Below, one piece after another: positions 25,734-34,436 of a stretch of DNA of 64,000 bases. This DNA comes from Paraburkholderia dioscoreae (lineage in GTDB: Bacteria; Pseudomonadota; Gammaproteobacteria; Burkholderiales; Burkholderiaceae), in assembly GCF_902459535.1 (NCBI RefSeq), contig NZ_LR699554.1:806001-870000 (forward strand), in the 5' to 3' direction. Below the pieces are notes generated by a model. The model was not told the DNA's origin. It was given only the letters and a program-made list of their open reading frames with translations, and did not search any database. Position numbers and translations under genes: made by a program. The first letter of the stretch is position 1. The number at the start of each line of letters is the position of its first letter.

Positions 25734-26903
25734 ATGAGCGAAGCAGATAACAGCACGCCGAACACGGGCGCGTTCAAACCGAAAAAATCCGTCGCCCTGT
25801 CGGGCGTGACGGCGGGCAACACGGCCCTTTGTACGGTCGGCAAGACCGGCAACGACCTGCACTACCGCGGCTACGACATTCTCGATATCGCCAGCGCCTG
25901 CGAATTCGAAGAGATCGCGTACCTGCTGGTTCACGAAAAGCTGCCGACGCAAGCCGAACTCACCGCGTACAAAACCAAGCTCAAGGCGCTGCGCGGCCTG
26001 CCCGCCAACGTCAAGGCCGCCCTCGAATGGATTCCGGCCGCCGCGCATCCGATGGACGTGATGCGCACCGGCGTGTCGGTGCTCGGCACCGTGCTGCCGG
26101 AAAAAGACGATCACAACCTGCCGGGCGCGCGCGACATCGCCGACAAGCTGATGGCCTCGCTCGGTTCGATGCTGCTGTACTGGTATCACTACTCGCACAA
26201 CGGCAAGCGCATCGAGGTGGAAACCGACGACGATTCGATCGGCGGCCACTTCCTGCATCTGCTGCACGGCGTGGAGCCGTCGAGCGCATGGGTCGACGCG
26301 ATGCACGTGTCGCTGAACCTGTACGCCGAGCATGAATTCAACGCGTCGACCTTCACGGGCCGCGTGATCGCGGGCACGGGATCGGACATCTATTCGGCGA
26401 TCACCGGTGCGATCGGCGCGCTGCGCGGACCGAAGCACGGCGGCGCGAATGAAGTCGCGTTCGAGATCCAGTCGCGCTACCAGAACGCTGACGAAGCCGA
26501 AGCGGACATCCGCCGCCGCGTCGAGAACAAGGAAGTAGTGATCGGCTTCGGCCACCCGGTGTACACGATTTCGGACCCGCGCAACAAGGTCATCAAGGAA
26601 GTCGCGAAGACGCTCTCGAAGGAAGCGGGCAACACCAAGCTGTTCAGCATTGCCGAGCGGCTGGAGTCGGTGATGTGGGACGCGAAGAAGATGTTCCCGA
26701 ATCTGGACTGGTTCAGCGCGGTCTCGTATCACATGATGGGCGTGCCCACCGCCATGTTCACGCCGCTCTTCGTGATCGCGCGTACGGCGGGCTGGAGCGC
26801 GCACATCATCGAGCAGCGTATCGACAACAAGATCATCCGTCCGAGCGCGAATTACACCGGGCCCGACGATCTGCCGTTCGTGCCGCTCGCAAAGCGTGTT
26901 TGA
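25734..26903 (+). CDS. prpC: 2-methylcitrate synthase
   Basis: A 389-residue citrate synthase-family enzyme that condenses propionyl-CoA with oxaloacetate to 2-methylcitrate. Family blocks include 'LHYRGYDILDIASACEFEEI' near the N-terminus and the active-site histidines in 'LYAEHEFNAS' and 'RGPKHGGANE'. 'GHPVYTISDPR' and a C-terminal 'IIRPSANYTGPDD' with the substrate Arg/Asp environment follow. It lies just after the sigma-54 promoter, with GGAGAC six bases before the ATG. In relatives, prpB usually lies before prpC; here nothing does. A strong terminator follows the gene, so expression may be uncoupled from acnD. Confidence 0.94.
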   Translation: MSEADNSTPNTGAFKPKKSVALSGVTAGNTALCTVGKTGNDLHYRGYDILDIASACEFEEIAYLLVHEKLPTQAELTAYKTKLKALRGLPANVKAALEWIPAAAHPMDVMRTGVSVLGTVLPEKDDHNLPGARDIADKLMASLGSMLLYWYHYSHNGKRIEVETDDDSIGGHFLHLLHGVEPSSAWVDAMHVSLNLYAEHEFNASTFTGRVIAGTGSDIYSAITGAIGALRGPKHGGANEVAFEIQSRYQNADEAEADIRRRVENKEVVIGFGHPVYTISDPRNKVIKEVAKTLSKEAGNTKLFSIAERLESVMWDAKKMFPNLDWFSAVSYHMMGVPTAMFTPLFVIARTAGWSAHIIEQRIDNKIIRPSANYTGPDDLPFVPLAKRV

Positions 26904-26963
26904 CGACGCCGTGAGTACTGTTCGGCGCGCAAAGGGTCGACGCGCCAGGGCAAGTACTTTTCC

Positions 26964-26995
26964 TTCATTGCGTCTCGAGAGCGCGACGCAATGAA
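26964..26995 (+). other. perfect hairpin after prpC
   Basis: TTCATTGCGTC at 26964-26974 pairs perfectly with 26985-26995 around a 10-base loop. There is no T-run. It directly precedes the terminator at 27001 and may stabilise the 3' end of prpC mRNA. Confidence 0.55.
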
Positions 26996-27000
26996 ATTGG

Positions 27001-27039
27001 GCCTTGGCTCGCTGGAACCCCGAGCCAAGGCTGTTTTTT
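27001..27039 (+). terminator. rho-independent terminator between prpC and acnD
   Basis: GCCTTGGCTCG (27001-27011) pairs perfectly with CGAGCCAAGGC (27021-27031) around a 9-base loop, followed by TGTTTTTT (27032-27039). This is a textbook intrinsic terminator in the prpC direction. Confidence 0.9.
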
Positions 27040-27204
27040 GCGGCGCGTCGACGTGAACGCCGGCAAATCCAACCGGCACACTGCCGCGAGCTTAAACTAC
27101 ACGTACCTGACCGGCCCGCCAGGGAAGCGCTAGAAAAAGGGGCAGCTGATTGTGATCGGCCGCCGCCATCGTCCCCGGATCATTACTGTTTTGTCCCCTA
27201 CGCC

Positions 27205-29802
27205 ATGAATACCGCAAACCGCAAACGCCTTCCCGGCACCCAGCTCGATTTCTTCGACACGCGTGCCGCCATCGAAGCCATTCAGCCCGGCGCATACGAC
27301 AAGCTGCCGTACACGTCGCGCGTGCTGGCAGAGAATCTCGTGCGCCGCTGTGACCCGGTCACGCTCGTCGCGTCGCTCAAGCAGATCATCGAACGCAAGC
27401 GCGAACTGGATTTCCCGTGGTTCCCGGCGCGCGTGGTCTGTCATGACATTCTCGGCCAGACCGCTCTGGTCGACCTCGCCGGTCTACGCGACGCGATTGC
27501 CGCGCAAGGCGGCGATCCGGCAATGGTCAACCCCGTGGTGCCGACGCAACTGGTAGTCGACCATTCGCTCGCTGTCGAGTGCGGCGGCTTCGATCCGGAT
27601 GCGTTCGCGAAGAACCGCGCGATCGAAGACCGCCGTAATGAAGACCGCTTCGACTTCATCAACTGGACCAAGCGCGCGTTCAGGAACGTCGACGTGATTC
27701 CGCCGGGTAACGGCATCCTGCATCAGATCAATCTCGAGCGCATGAGCCCGGTGGTGCAGGTGAAAGACGGCGTGGCTTTTCCCGATACGCTGGTCGGCAC
27801 CGATTCCCATACGCCGATGGTGGACGCGCTCGGCGTGATAGCCGTCGGCGTGGGCGGACTCGAAGCGGAAAGCGTGATGCTGGGCCGCGCGTCGTATATG
27901 CGCCTGCCGGATATCGTCGGCGTGGAACTGACGGGCAAGCCGGGTGAAGGCATTACGGCGACCGACGTCGTGCTCTCGTTGACCGAATTCCTGCGCAAGG
28001 AAAAAGTGGTCGGCGCGTACCTCGAATTCTTTGGCCCCGGCACGGCCAACCTCACGCTCGGCGACCGCGCGACCATCGCCAACATGTCGCCTGAATTCGG
28101 CGCCACGGCCGCGATGTTCTATATCGACGAACAGACCATCAAGTACCTCAAGCTCACCGGCCGCGACGACGAGCTCGTCAAACTGGTGGAAACCTACGCG
28201 AAGGAAACCGGCCTGTGGGCGGACAGCCTCAAGCATGCGGAGTACGAACGCGTGCTGAAGTTCGACCTCTCCACCGTGGTGCGCACGCTGGCCGGTCCGT
28301 CCAATCCGCATCGCCGTCTGCCGGTGTCGGAGTTGGCGGCGCGCGGCATCAGCGGCAAGGTGGAGAACGAGCCTGGCCTGATGCCGGACGGTGCGGTGAT
28401 CATCGCCGCCATCACGAGCTGTACGAACACCAACAATCCGCGCAACATGATCGCGGCCGGTCTGCTGGCGCGTAACGCGAACCGGCGCGGACTGACGCGC
28501 AAGCCGTGGGCGAAGACTTCGCTCGCGCCGGGCTCGAAGGCGGTCACGCTGTATCTGGAAGAAGCCGGGCTGTTGCACGATCTGGAGCAACTGGGCTTCG
28601 GCGTGGTCGCGTATGCGTGCACGTCGTGCAACGGCATGTCCGGTGCGTTGGACCCGGCGATCCAGAAAGAGATCGTCGATCGCGATCTGTATGCGACCGC
28701 CGTGCTGTCGGGCAACCGCAACTTCGACGGCCGCATTCATCCGTACGCCAAGCAGGCATTCCTCGCGTCGCCGCCGCTGGTGGTGGCTTATGCGATTGCG
28801 GGCACGATCCGCTTCGACATCGAGAAAGACGTGCTCGGTATCGACGCCGACGGTCATGCCGTCACGCTGAAGGACATCTGGCCGTCGGACGCGGAGATCG
28901 ATGCGATCGTGGCGTCGAGCGTGAAGCCGGAGCAATTCCGCAAGGTGTACGAGCCGATGTTCGCGGTCACGGTCGACACGGGCGAGAAGGCCAGCCCGCT
29001 CTACGACTGGCGCCCCATGAGCACGTACATTCGCCGTCCGCCGTATTGGGAAGGCGCGCTCGCGGGTGAGCGCACGCTCAAGGGCATGCGCCCGCTGGCC
29101 GTGCTCGGCGACAACATCACGACCGATCACCTGTCGCCGTCCAACGCGATTTTGCCGAACAGCGCCTCGGGCGAATATCTGGCGAAGATGGGCCTGCCGG
29201 AAGAAGACTTCAATTCCTATGCGACTCACCGCGGCGACCATCTGACGGCACAGCGCGCCACCTTCGCGAACCCCACGCTGAAGAACGAGATGGTGCTCGA
29301 AGACGGCAAGGTGAAGGCGGGTTCGCTGGCGCGCATCGAGCCCGAGGGCAAGGTCACGCGCATGTGGGAAGCGATCGAAACCTATATGGAGCGCAAGCAG
29401 CCGTTGATCGTGATTGCCGGGGCCGATTATGGCCAGGGTTCGTCGCGTGACTGGGCGGCGAAGGGCGTGCGTCTTGCCGGCACGGAAGCGATCGTCGCCG
29501 AAGGGTTCGAGCGCATTCACCGCACGAATCTGGTGGGCATGGGCGTGCTGCCGCTGGAGTTCAAGCCTGGTGTAAACCGGCTCACGCTCGGTATCGACGG
29601 CACGGAAACCTTCGACGTGATCGGCGAGCGCAAGCCGCGCACGGACCTCACGCTGGTGATTCATCGCAAGAACGGCGAGCGCGTGGAAGTGCCGGTCACG
29701 TGCCGGCTCGATACTGCCGAAGAGGTCTCGATCTACGAAGCCGGCGGTGTGCTGCAACGTTTTGCGCAGGACTTCCTCGAATCGACGAAAGCGGCCGCTT
29801 GA
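27205..29802 (+). CDS. acnD: Fe/S-dependent 2-methylisocitrate dehydratase
   Basis: An 865-residue aconitase-superfamily protein of the AcnD type, which works with PrpF to convert 2-methylcitrate to 2-methyl-cis-aconitate. The [4Fe-4S] cysteines are visible in 'AITSCTNTNNP' and 'YACTSCNGMSG'. Aconitase signatures 'LVGTDSHTPMVDALGVIAVG' and 'GADYGQGSSRDWAAKG' flank the large domains. The C-terminal swivel domain includes 'GDNITTDHLSPSNAIL'. I use ATG 27205; the frame is open further upstream, but that part overlaps the prpC terminator region. No good ribosome site is seen. It lies 166 bases past the terminator and 134 before prpF. Confidence 0.93.
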   Translation: MNTANRKRLPGTQLDFFDTRAAIEAIQPGAYDKLPYTSRVLAENLVRRCDPVTLVASLKQIIERKRELDFPWFPARVVCHDILGQTALVDLAGLRDAIAAQGGDPAMVNPVVPTQLVVDHSLAVECGGFDPDAFAKNRAIEDRRNEDRFDFINWTKRAFRNVDVIPPGNGILHQINLERMSPVVQVKDGVAFPDTLVGTDSHTPMVDALGVIAVGVGGLEAESVMLGRASYMRLPDIVGVELTGKPGEGITATDVVLSLTEFLRKEKVVGAYLEFFGPGTANLTLGDRATIANMSPEFGATAAMFYIDEQTIKYLKLTGRDDELVKLVETYAKETGLWADSLKHAEYERVLKFDLSTVVRTLAGPSNPHRRLPVSELAARGISGKVENEPGLMPDGAVIIAAITSCTNTNNPRNMIAAGLLARNANRRGLTRKPWAKTSLAPGSKAVTLYLEEAGLLHDLEQLGFGVVAYACTSCNGMSGALDPAIQKEIVDRDLYATAVLSGNRNFDGRIHPYAKQAFLASPPLVVAYAIAGTIRFDIEKDVLGIDADGHAVTLKDIWPSDAEIDAIVASSVKPEQFRKVYEPMFAVTVDTGEKASPLYDWRPMSTYIRRPPYWEGALAGERTLKGMRPLAVLGDNITTDHLSPSNAILPNSASGEYLAKMGLPEEDFNSYATHRGDHLTAQRATFANPTLKNEMVLEDGKVKAGSLARIEPEGKVTRMWEAIETYMERKQPLIVIAGADYGQGSSRDWAAKGVRLAGTEAIVAEGFERIHRTNLVGMGVLPLEFKPGVNRLTLGIDGTETFDVIGERKPRTDLTLVIHRKNGERVEVPVTCRLDTAEEVSIYEAGGVLQRFAQDFLESTKAAA

Positions 29803-29936
29803 GGCCGCCTGGTTTTCAGATCGCTTGAAGCAGCGAACGTTTTAACGCGGGACAGGGCGATACGGCGCGGCATGCCGTACGCCCTCTGCCGGAAGTCCCC
29901 TTGGGGACCGTCCGCCCACATCAGGACACGACTTTC

Positions 29937-31124
29937 ATGGCCCACCAACCTCAGATCAAGATTGCCGCCACCTATATGCGCGGCGGCACCAGCAAAGGTG
30001 TGTTTTTCCGCTTGCAGGATTTGCCCGAGGCCGCTCAGGTGCCGGGCGCCGCGCGCGATGCGCTGTTGATGCGTGTGATCGGCAGCCCCGATCCGTACGG
30101 CAAGCAGATCGACGGCATGGGCGGCGCGACGTCGAGCACCAGCAAGACGGTGATCATCGCCAAAAGCGGCCGGCCCGATCACGACGTGGATTACCTGTTC
30201 GGGCAGGTGTCGATCGACAAGGCGTTCGTCGACTGGAGCGGCAATTGCGGCAATCTTTCGGCCGCCGTGGGACCGTTTGCGATCAGCGCGGGTCTCGTCG
30301 ACCCGAGCCGGATTCCGCGCGATGGCGTGGCGACCGTGCGCATCTGGCAGGCGAACATCGGCAAGACGATCATCGGGCATGTGCCGATGACCAATGGCGC
30401 CGTGCAGGAAACCGGCGATTTCGAACTCGACGGTGTCACGTTTCCGGCCGCTGAAGTGCAACTCGAATTCATGGATCCGGCCGCGGAAGAAGAGGGCGCG
30501 GGCGGCTCGATGTTTCCGACCGGCAACCTGGTCGACGACCTCGAAGTGCCGGGTGTCGGCACGCTGAAGGCGACCATGATCAACGCGGGTATTCCGACCA
30601 TTTTCGTGGATGCGGAATCGATCGGCTACAAGGGCACGGAATTGCAGGACGCCATCAATAGCGACGAAAAAGCGCTGGCGATGTTCGAAACCATTCGCGC
30701 GCACGGCGCGCTGCGCATGGGGCTGATCAAGCATCTCGACGAGATCGCGACGCGCCAGCACACGCCTAAGGTCGCGTTCGTTGCGAAGCCGGCCGACTAT
30801 GTGGCGTCGAGCGGCAAGCGCATCAGCGCGGGTGACGTCGATCTGCTGGTGCGGGCGATGTCGATGGGCAAACTGCATCACGCGATGATGGGCACGGCCG
30901 CGGTGGCGATCGGCACGGCGGCGGCGATTTCGGGCACGCTGGTGAATCTCGCGGCGGGCGGCGGGGCGAAGAAGTCGGTGCGCTTCGGGCATCCTTCGGG
31001 AACCTTGCGGGTTGGCGCCGAGGCGAGCGAGAGCGGCGGAGAGTGGACGGTCACGAAGGCGATCATGAGCCGCAGCGCGCGGGTGTTGATGGAAGGCTGG
31101 GTGCGGGTGCCGCAGGAGAGGTGA
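29937..31124 (+). CDS. prpF: 2-methylaconitate cis-trans isomerase
   Basis: A 395-residue PrpF-family protein (diaminopimelate epimerase-like fold). Family blocks are 'AATYMRGGTSKGVFFRLQDL', 'DGMGGATSSTSKTVIIAKS' and 'SGNCGNLSAAVGPFAI'. 'KMHH'-type context appears as 'MSMGKLHHAMMGTAAVAIG', followed by 'VRFGHPSGTLRVGA'. It isomerises the trans-2-methylaconitate produced by AcnD so that aconitase B can hydrate it. ATG 29937 has AGGA ten bases upstream; an in-frame start at 29901 is less likely. It completes the AcnD-PrpF branch found in many beta- and gamma-proteobacteria that lack PrpD. Confidence 0.93.
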   Translation: MAHQPQIKIAATYMRGGTSKGVFFRLQDLPEAAQVPGAARDALLMRVIGSPDPYGKQIDGMGGATSSTSKTVIIAKSGRPDHDVDYLFGQVSIDKAFVDWSGNCGNLSAAVGPFAISAGLVDPSRIPRDGVATVRIWQANIGKTIIGHVPMTNGAVQETGDFELDGVTFPAAEVQLEFMDPAAEEEGAGGSMFPTGNLVDDLEVPGVGTLKATMINAGIPTIFVDAESIGYKGTELQDAINSDEKALAMFETIRAHGALRMGLIKHLDEIATRQHTPKVAFVAKPADYVASSGKRISAGDVDLLVRAMSMGKLHHAMMGTAAVAIGTAAAISGTLVNLAAGGGAKKSVRFGHPSGTLRVGAEASESGGEWTVTKAIMSRSARVLMEGWVRVPQER

Positions 31125-31185
31125 GGAGCTTGCCGGCGCCGTCAGCATCATATCGACGATTCGCCGGCACGCGAGCTTGCGGACC

Positions 31186-31218
31186 TCCCGATTTCGTCCA
31201 GAAAGGACGAAGTCGGGA
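31186..31218. terminator. hairpin between convergent prpF and DUF305 genes
   Basis: Arms 31187-31199 and 31205-31217 pair over 13 bases with one G-T pair and a 5-base loop (T31186 pairs with A31218 to extend it). The T-run is poor on both strands, so termination is probable from position rather than certain. Confidence 0.5.
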
Positions 31219-31282
31219 AGGAAAGCGGGTTTGGAGGTGCTGGGGCGAGGTAGCGGAAATCGGACCTGGGCGGCACGCCCGC

Positions 31283-31678
31283 TCACTTCACCCCGTGCTT
31301 CGCCTGCCATCCCTTCATAAACGCGATTTCTTCGTGCTGTGCCTTGATGATGTTCCTTGCCAGCCGCTTCAGCTCCGGATCCTTGCCGTATTTCAACTCG
31401 ACCTGCGCCATTTCAATCGCGCCCTGATGATGCGGAATCATGTGCGCGACAAAATCCTTGTCGGCGTCGCCCGTGTAGTCGGCGCTCATGTCCTGCATCA
31501 TTTTGTCGTCGGCGGCCTTGAACGCTTGCGTCGACTCGCCGGTGCCGGCGTCCGCCGAACCGGACATATCCATGCCGGGCATGGCCGCCGGTTGCTGGGC
31601 GTGGACGGGCGCGGCAGCGACAGCAAACGCAAAGCCGCCGACGAGACAGAGGGCACGAAAGGCGCGAAGGTTTTTCAT
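31283..31678 (-). CDS. DUF305 domain protein, secreted, copper-island associated
   Basis: A 131-residue exported protein. The Sec signal 'MKNLRAFRALCLVGGFAF' is followed by a Met-rich linker ('AAMPGMDMSGSAD'). The DUF305 core carries the motif 'HMIPHHQGAIEMAQVEL' and a C-terminal 'IIKAQHEEIAFMKGW'. The His/Met pattern suits binding of copper or other soft metals in the periplasm, and DUF305 genes often lie in copper-resistance islands, as here. The start at ATG 31678 is favoured by the signal peptide. It converges on prpF and reads in the same direction as the HMA gene 123 bases upstream. Confidence 0.82.
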   Translation of the reverse strand: MKNLRAFRALCLVGGFAFAVAAAPVHAQQPAAMPGMDMSGSADAGTGESTQAFKAADDKMMQDMSADYTGDADKDFVAHMIPHHQGAIEMAQVELKYGKDPELKRLARNIIKAQHEEIAFMKGWQAKHGVK

Positions 31679-31801
31679 AGCGGATGTCCATTGGGAAAAG
31701 GTTGTCTCGAACGACGCTGATGCAGGCAAGCGAAAACGGCGGCGTGCTCCCGCTTCCGCTTCCCGGCGGCGATCCTATCAGGTGGTCAGGCTTTCAGGTG
31801 A

Positions 31802-31999
31802 TCAGGTTCTCAGCGACGGATGAAAGCCCGCCGCTTCGATGGCCTCGATGAATTGCGCGGGTGCCAGCGTCGACATGACCTTGACGATTTTAACGGGGAG
31901 ATCGACTTCGAGCTTTGCAGCCGGGTCGAGACTCATGACAGCACGTGTGATGGCGTTGGCGCACCCGCCGCACGACATGTCCGGGACGGTGAATTCCAT
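31802..31999 (-). CDS. heavy-metal-associated domain protein (CopZ-like copper chaperone)
   Basis: A 65-residue ferredoxin-like HMA domain with 'MEFTVPDMSCGGCANAITRA', so the metal-binding MxCxxC motif is intact (Cys10 and Cys13). The ends 'VDLPVKIVKV' and 'FIEAIEAAGFHPS' complete the fold. Such proteins shuttle Cu(I) in the cytoplasm to P-type ATPases or regulators. The ribosome site GGAGGTAGGA is very strong. A CueR-type promoter lies 30-60 bases upstream, so copper induction is likely. No copA ATPase is in the window. Confidence 0.9.
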   Translation of the reverse strand: MEFTVPDMSCGGCANAITRAVMSLDPAAKLEVDLPVKIVKVMSTLAPAQFIEAIEAAGFHPSLRT

Positions 32000-32029
32000 T
32001 TCCTACCTCCGATGAGAAGTCATGGCTTA

Positions 32030-32060
32030 AGCGTGAACCTTCCCACGGCGGTAAGGTCAA
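32030..32060 (-). promoter_or_regulatory. MerR/CueR-type promoter-operator for the HMA chaperone
   Basis: On the minus strand, -35 TTGACC (32060-32055) and -10 CACGCT (32035-32030) are 19 bases apart, the elongated spacing of MerR-family promoters. The spacer holds a 7-7-7 dyad (ACCTTCC-N7-GTAAGGT on the plus strand, 32037-32057, one mismatch), very like the E. coli copA CueR site. No cueR gene is in the window. Confidence 0.78.
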
Positions 32061-32151
32061 GCGTCTTTTTGCGGGCAGGTCGAAACCGTATCGCCGCACT
32101 AAAAGCGGGCACACGCGGCGTGGTCCCGGTCATACGATTTCCCGGAACCGC

Positions 32152-32592
32152 ATGCTAGACTTCGTACCCATGTCCTGCTGGCGCAAACTCTTCATCGTCG
32201 TGCTGCTTGCGCTGAGCCTTCCGGTTCAGTCGTTCGCGGCCCTCTCCATGAAATGCGAGTCTTCGCATTACGTGGGCGATGGGGCGCCCACGCATCACGA
32301 GCATGCCGGTTCAATGGCTCAACATCATGACCATGCCGGGATGGAGGCCGCTCAAGCCGACCCTATCGCCGGTGCTCACCTTCAGCATTACAACCCGGGC
32401 AGCAGCGAGCATCACGTGCACGCTTGCTCCGCCTGCGCGTCCTGCTGTTTCGGCGGCGCGTTGCCGATCACGCCGGCGGCCTCTCTGTCCGCTAGCGCCA
32501 TTCAGTTCGCTGTTCCTCTGCCTCCCGCTGTGCGCGTCGCGTCGTTTCTGACCGACGGCGTCGAACGTCCTCCCCGACTTCCTCTCGTCTAG
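32152..32592 (+). CDS. secreted His- and Cys-rich protein of the copper island
   Basis: A 146-residue protein without a family name I can give with confidence. After a signal-like N-terminus ('KLFIVVLLALSLPVQSFAAL') it carries clusters of His ('THHEHAGSMAQHHDHAG', 'SSEHHVHACSACASCC'), giving several possible Cu sites and a CxxCxxCC motif. It is the first gene of a plus-strand run leading to the TolC-family protein and multicopper oxidase, so a periplasmic copper-binding role is likely. The start may be ATG 32170 instead, which gives a more ordinary signal peptide. It bears some resemblance to the copper-linked DUF2946 group, which I cannot confirm. Confidence 0.65.
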   Translation: MLDFVPMSCWRKLFIVVLLALSLPVQSFAALSMKCESSHYVGDGAPTHHEHAGSMAQHHDHAGMEAAQADPIAGAHLQHYNPGSSEHHVHACSACASCCFGGALPITPAASLSASAIQFAVPLPPAVRVASFLTDGVERPPRLPLV

Positions 32593-32681
32593 TTCTCTCG
32601 CAGCCCCGCGCTGCGGTGTTCCATTTCGTCTCGATGGCGGCCGTGTGTCGTCCATCGGCACGGTCTACGACGAGACTATCC

Positions 32682-33008
32682 ATGCGAATGTTCATTGCGG
32701 CGCTGCTCGGCGCGACGGCATATCTGCCGGCGCTCGTGCACGCCATGCCCATATTTCCCGATCCAGCGGATGCGGCCGTATCCGTGCCTGCGGTCGAGGT
32801 GCCGTCCGCCCTGGCCGATTATCGGCCGTACCGCGAGCAGCAAACAACGAGTTGGCAGGCGCTCAATCGCGCGGTGACCAATCCTTCTGATGGCGCTGGA
32901 ATGAGCCACGGCACGATGCATTCGGGCGTCGATTCGGGCGTCAATCCGGGTATCGCCGAAGCCAAAGACGATGCCCACGGCTCCCACCACGAAGGGGCGG
33001 CAAAATGA
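32682..33008 (+). CDS. small exported Met/His-rich protein preceding a TolC-type gene
   Basis: A 108-residue protein with the signal 'MRMFIAALLGATAYLPALVHA'. It has a short conserved-looking core 'LADYRPYREQQTTSWQALNR' and a Met/Gly/His-rich tail ('GMSHGTMHSGVDSG', 'DAHGSHHEG'). I recall this core from small proteins next to copper efflux or oxidase genes in Burkholderiales, but cannot name a family. Its TGA overlaps the ATG of the downstream outer-membrane protein gene by four bases, so the two are translationally coupled. A periplasmic copper-binding accessory role is inferred. Confidence 0.7.
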   Translation: MRMFIAALLGATAYLPALVHAMPIFPDPADAAVSVPAVEVPSALADYRPYREQQTTSWQALNRAVTNPSDGAGMSHGTMHSGVDSGVNPGIAEAKDDAHGSHHEGAAK

Positions 33009-34435
33009 GGCCGCGTGTGTTCCCATTTTCCCCCGCGATTGCAATTGCTATTGCAACGGCATTGCTCGCCGGCTGCACGACATTCTCAAAAGACGGCGGG
33101 TTCGGCACCGTTTCGACCGCGGCCTCAGAGCGGCTCGGCAAAGACGCCGTACTGATAAAAACGGATGAAGATCGACGCACCGCCGCCAGCCGCACGCAAG
33201 AACTGCTGTCCACGCCGCTCAGCATGGACGACGCGGTCCAGATCGCACTGCTGAACAACCGCGGTCTGCAGGCTTCGTATAGCGAGCTCGGCATCGCTGA
33301 AGCGGACCTCGTTCAGGCAGGCCGCCTGCCGAATCCCGGCTTCTCGTTCAGCCGCACGCATGGTGGCGATGACCTGAGTATCAGCCGCACATTCACGCTC
33401 GGCGTGCTACGGGTGCTGACAATGCCGCTGACGACGCGCATCGAAAGCCGCCGTTTCGAGCAGACCCGCTTGCTCACCGCGGACGCCATGCTCAAAGTCG
33501 CCGCCGATGCCCGGCGCGCCTACATCAACGCAGTTGCGGCCGGGCAATCGGCGGTCTACGCGGAGCAGGTGAAGGACTCGGCCGAGGCCAGCGCCGAACT
33601 CGCGTCACGCATGCAGCAGGCCGGCAATTTCAGCAAGCTCGATTACGCGCGCGAGCAGGCCTTTTACGCGGAAACGATGGCGCAAGTAGCAAGAGCGCGA
33701 CAACAGTTGGTGTCCGCGCGAGAAAAGTTGACTCGCGCGATGGGGCTCTGGGGTTCGCAAGCACAGTACAAACTGCCTGCGCGTCTCCCCGATCTGCCAG
33801 CCACGCGCCCCGAACTGCACGATCTGGAAGCCTTCGCAATGCAGAACCGGCTCGACATCCAGGCCGCGAAGCTGCAAACGCAAAGCGTAGCCGGTGCACT
33901 GGGCTTGAGCAAGGCGACGCGTTTCATCAATGCGCTGGACGTCGGCTATCAGAACAATTTCACGACTTCGGACGGCCGCGAGCAGGGCTATGAGATCAGC
34001 GTCGAGATTCCCGTTTTCGACTGGGGCAGCGCCAAAGTGGCGCGTGCGGAAGCGATCTACATGCAGTCGGTGAATCGCCTTGCCGGGACCGCGATCGACG
34101 CGCGCTCCGAAGTGCGCGAATCGTATTCGGCCTACGTGTCCGGCTACGACCTGGCGAAGCACTATCGGGACGAAGTCGTGCCGGTGCGCAAAACCATCTC
34201 CGATGAACTGCTGCTTCGCTACAACGGCATGCTCGCGAGCGTGTTCGAACTGCTGGCCGATTCACGCGAGCAGATCGGCGCGGTGAATAGCGCTATCGAC
34301 GCGCTGAAAGACTACTGGCTCGCGCAAACCGATTTGCAACAGGCGCTCGGCGGCCGGTTGCCGGTTGCTGCTATCGCGACGCCGCTCGCATTCACGACGC
34401 AAGCGGCGTCGTCCACTGAATCGGAAGGTCAATGA
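33005..34435 (+). CDS. TolC-family outer membrane efflux lipoprotein
   Basis: A 476-residue outer membrane factor. The signal ends in the lipobox 'LAGC' with Cys24, so the protein is lipid-anchored. Two repeated OEP domains follow: 'LSMDDAVQIALLNNRGLQAS' opens the first and 'LHDLEAFAMQNRLDIQAAKL' the second, the usual layout of TolC/CusC/OprM channels. It should form a trimeric channel for metal or drug extrusion. It is coupled to the small Met/His-rich gene upstream, and the multicopper oxidase follows two bases after its stop codon. No RND or MFP partner gene is present here, so the inner-membrane pump must be elsewhere or the protein serves another purpose. Confidence 0.88.
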   Translation: MRPRVFPFSPAIAIAIATALLAGCTTFSKDGGFGTVSTAASERLGKDAVLIKTDEDRRTAASRTQELLSTPLSMDDAVQIALLNNRGLQASYSELGIAEADLVQAGRLPNPGFSFSRTHGGDDLSISRTFTLGVLRVLTMPLTTRIESRRFEQTRLLTADAMLKVAADARRAYINAVAAGQSAVYAEQVKDSAEASAELASRMQQAGNFSKLDYAREQAFYAETMAQVARARQQLVSAREKLTRAMGLWGSQAQYKLPARLPDLPATRPELHDLEAFAMQNRLDIQAAKLQTQSVAGALGLSKATRFINALDVGYQNNFTTSDGREQGYEISVEIPVFDWGSAKVARAEAIYMQSVNRLAGTAIDARSEVRESYSAYVSGYDLAKHYRDEVVPVRKTISDELLLRYNGMLASVFELLADSREQIGAVNSAIDALKDYWLAQTDLQQALGGRLPVAAIATPLAFTTQAASSTESEGQ

Positions 34436-34436
34436 C

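Noticed and set aside
27484..29757. 757-codon open frame on the strand opposite acnD
   Set aside because: It has the repetitive His/Arg/Ala composition of an antisense shadow in GC-rich DNA, while the plus strand encodes a complete AcnD.
29895..29908. GTCCCCTTGGGGAC palindrome before prpF
   Set aside because: Only 14 bases, a common GC-rich chance palindrome, with a similar string near opgC and no consistent promoter context.
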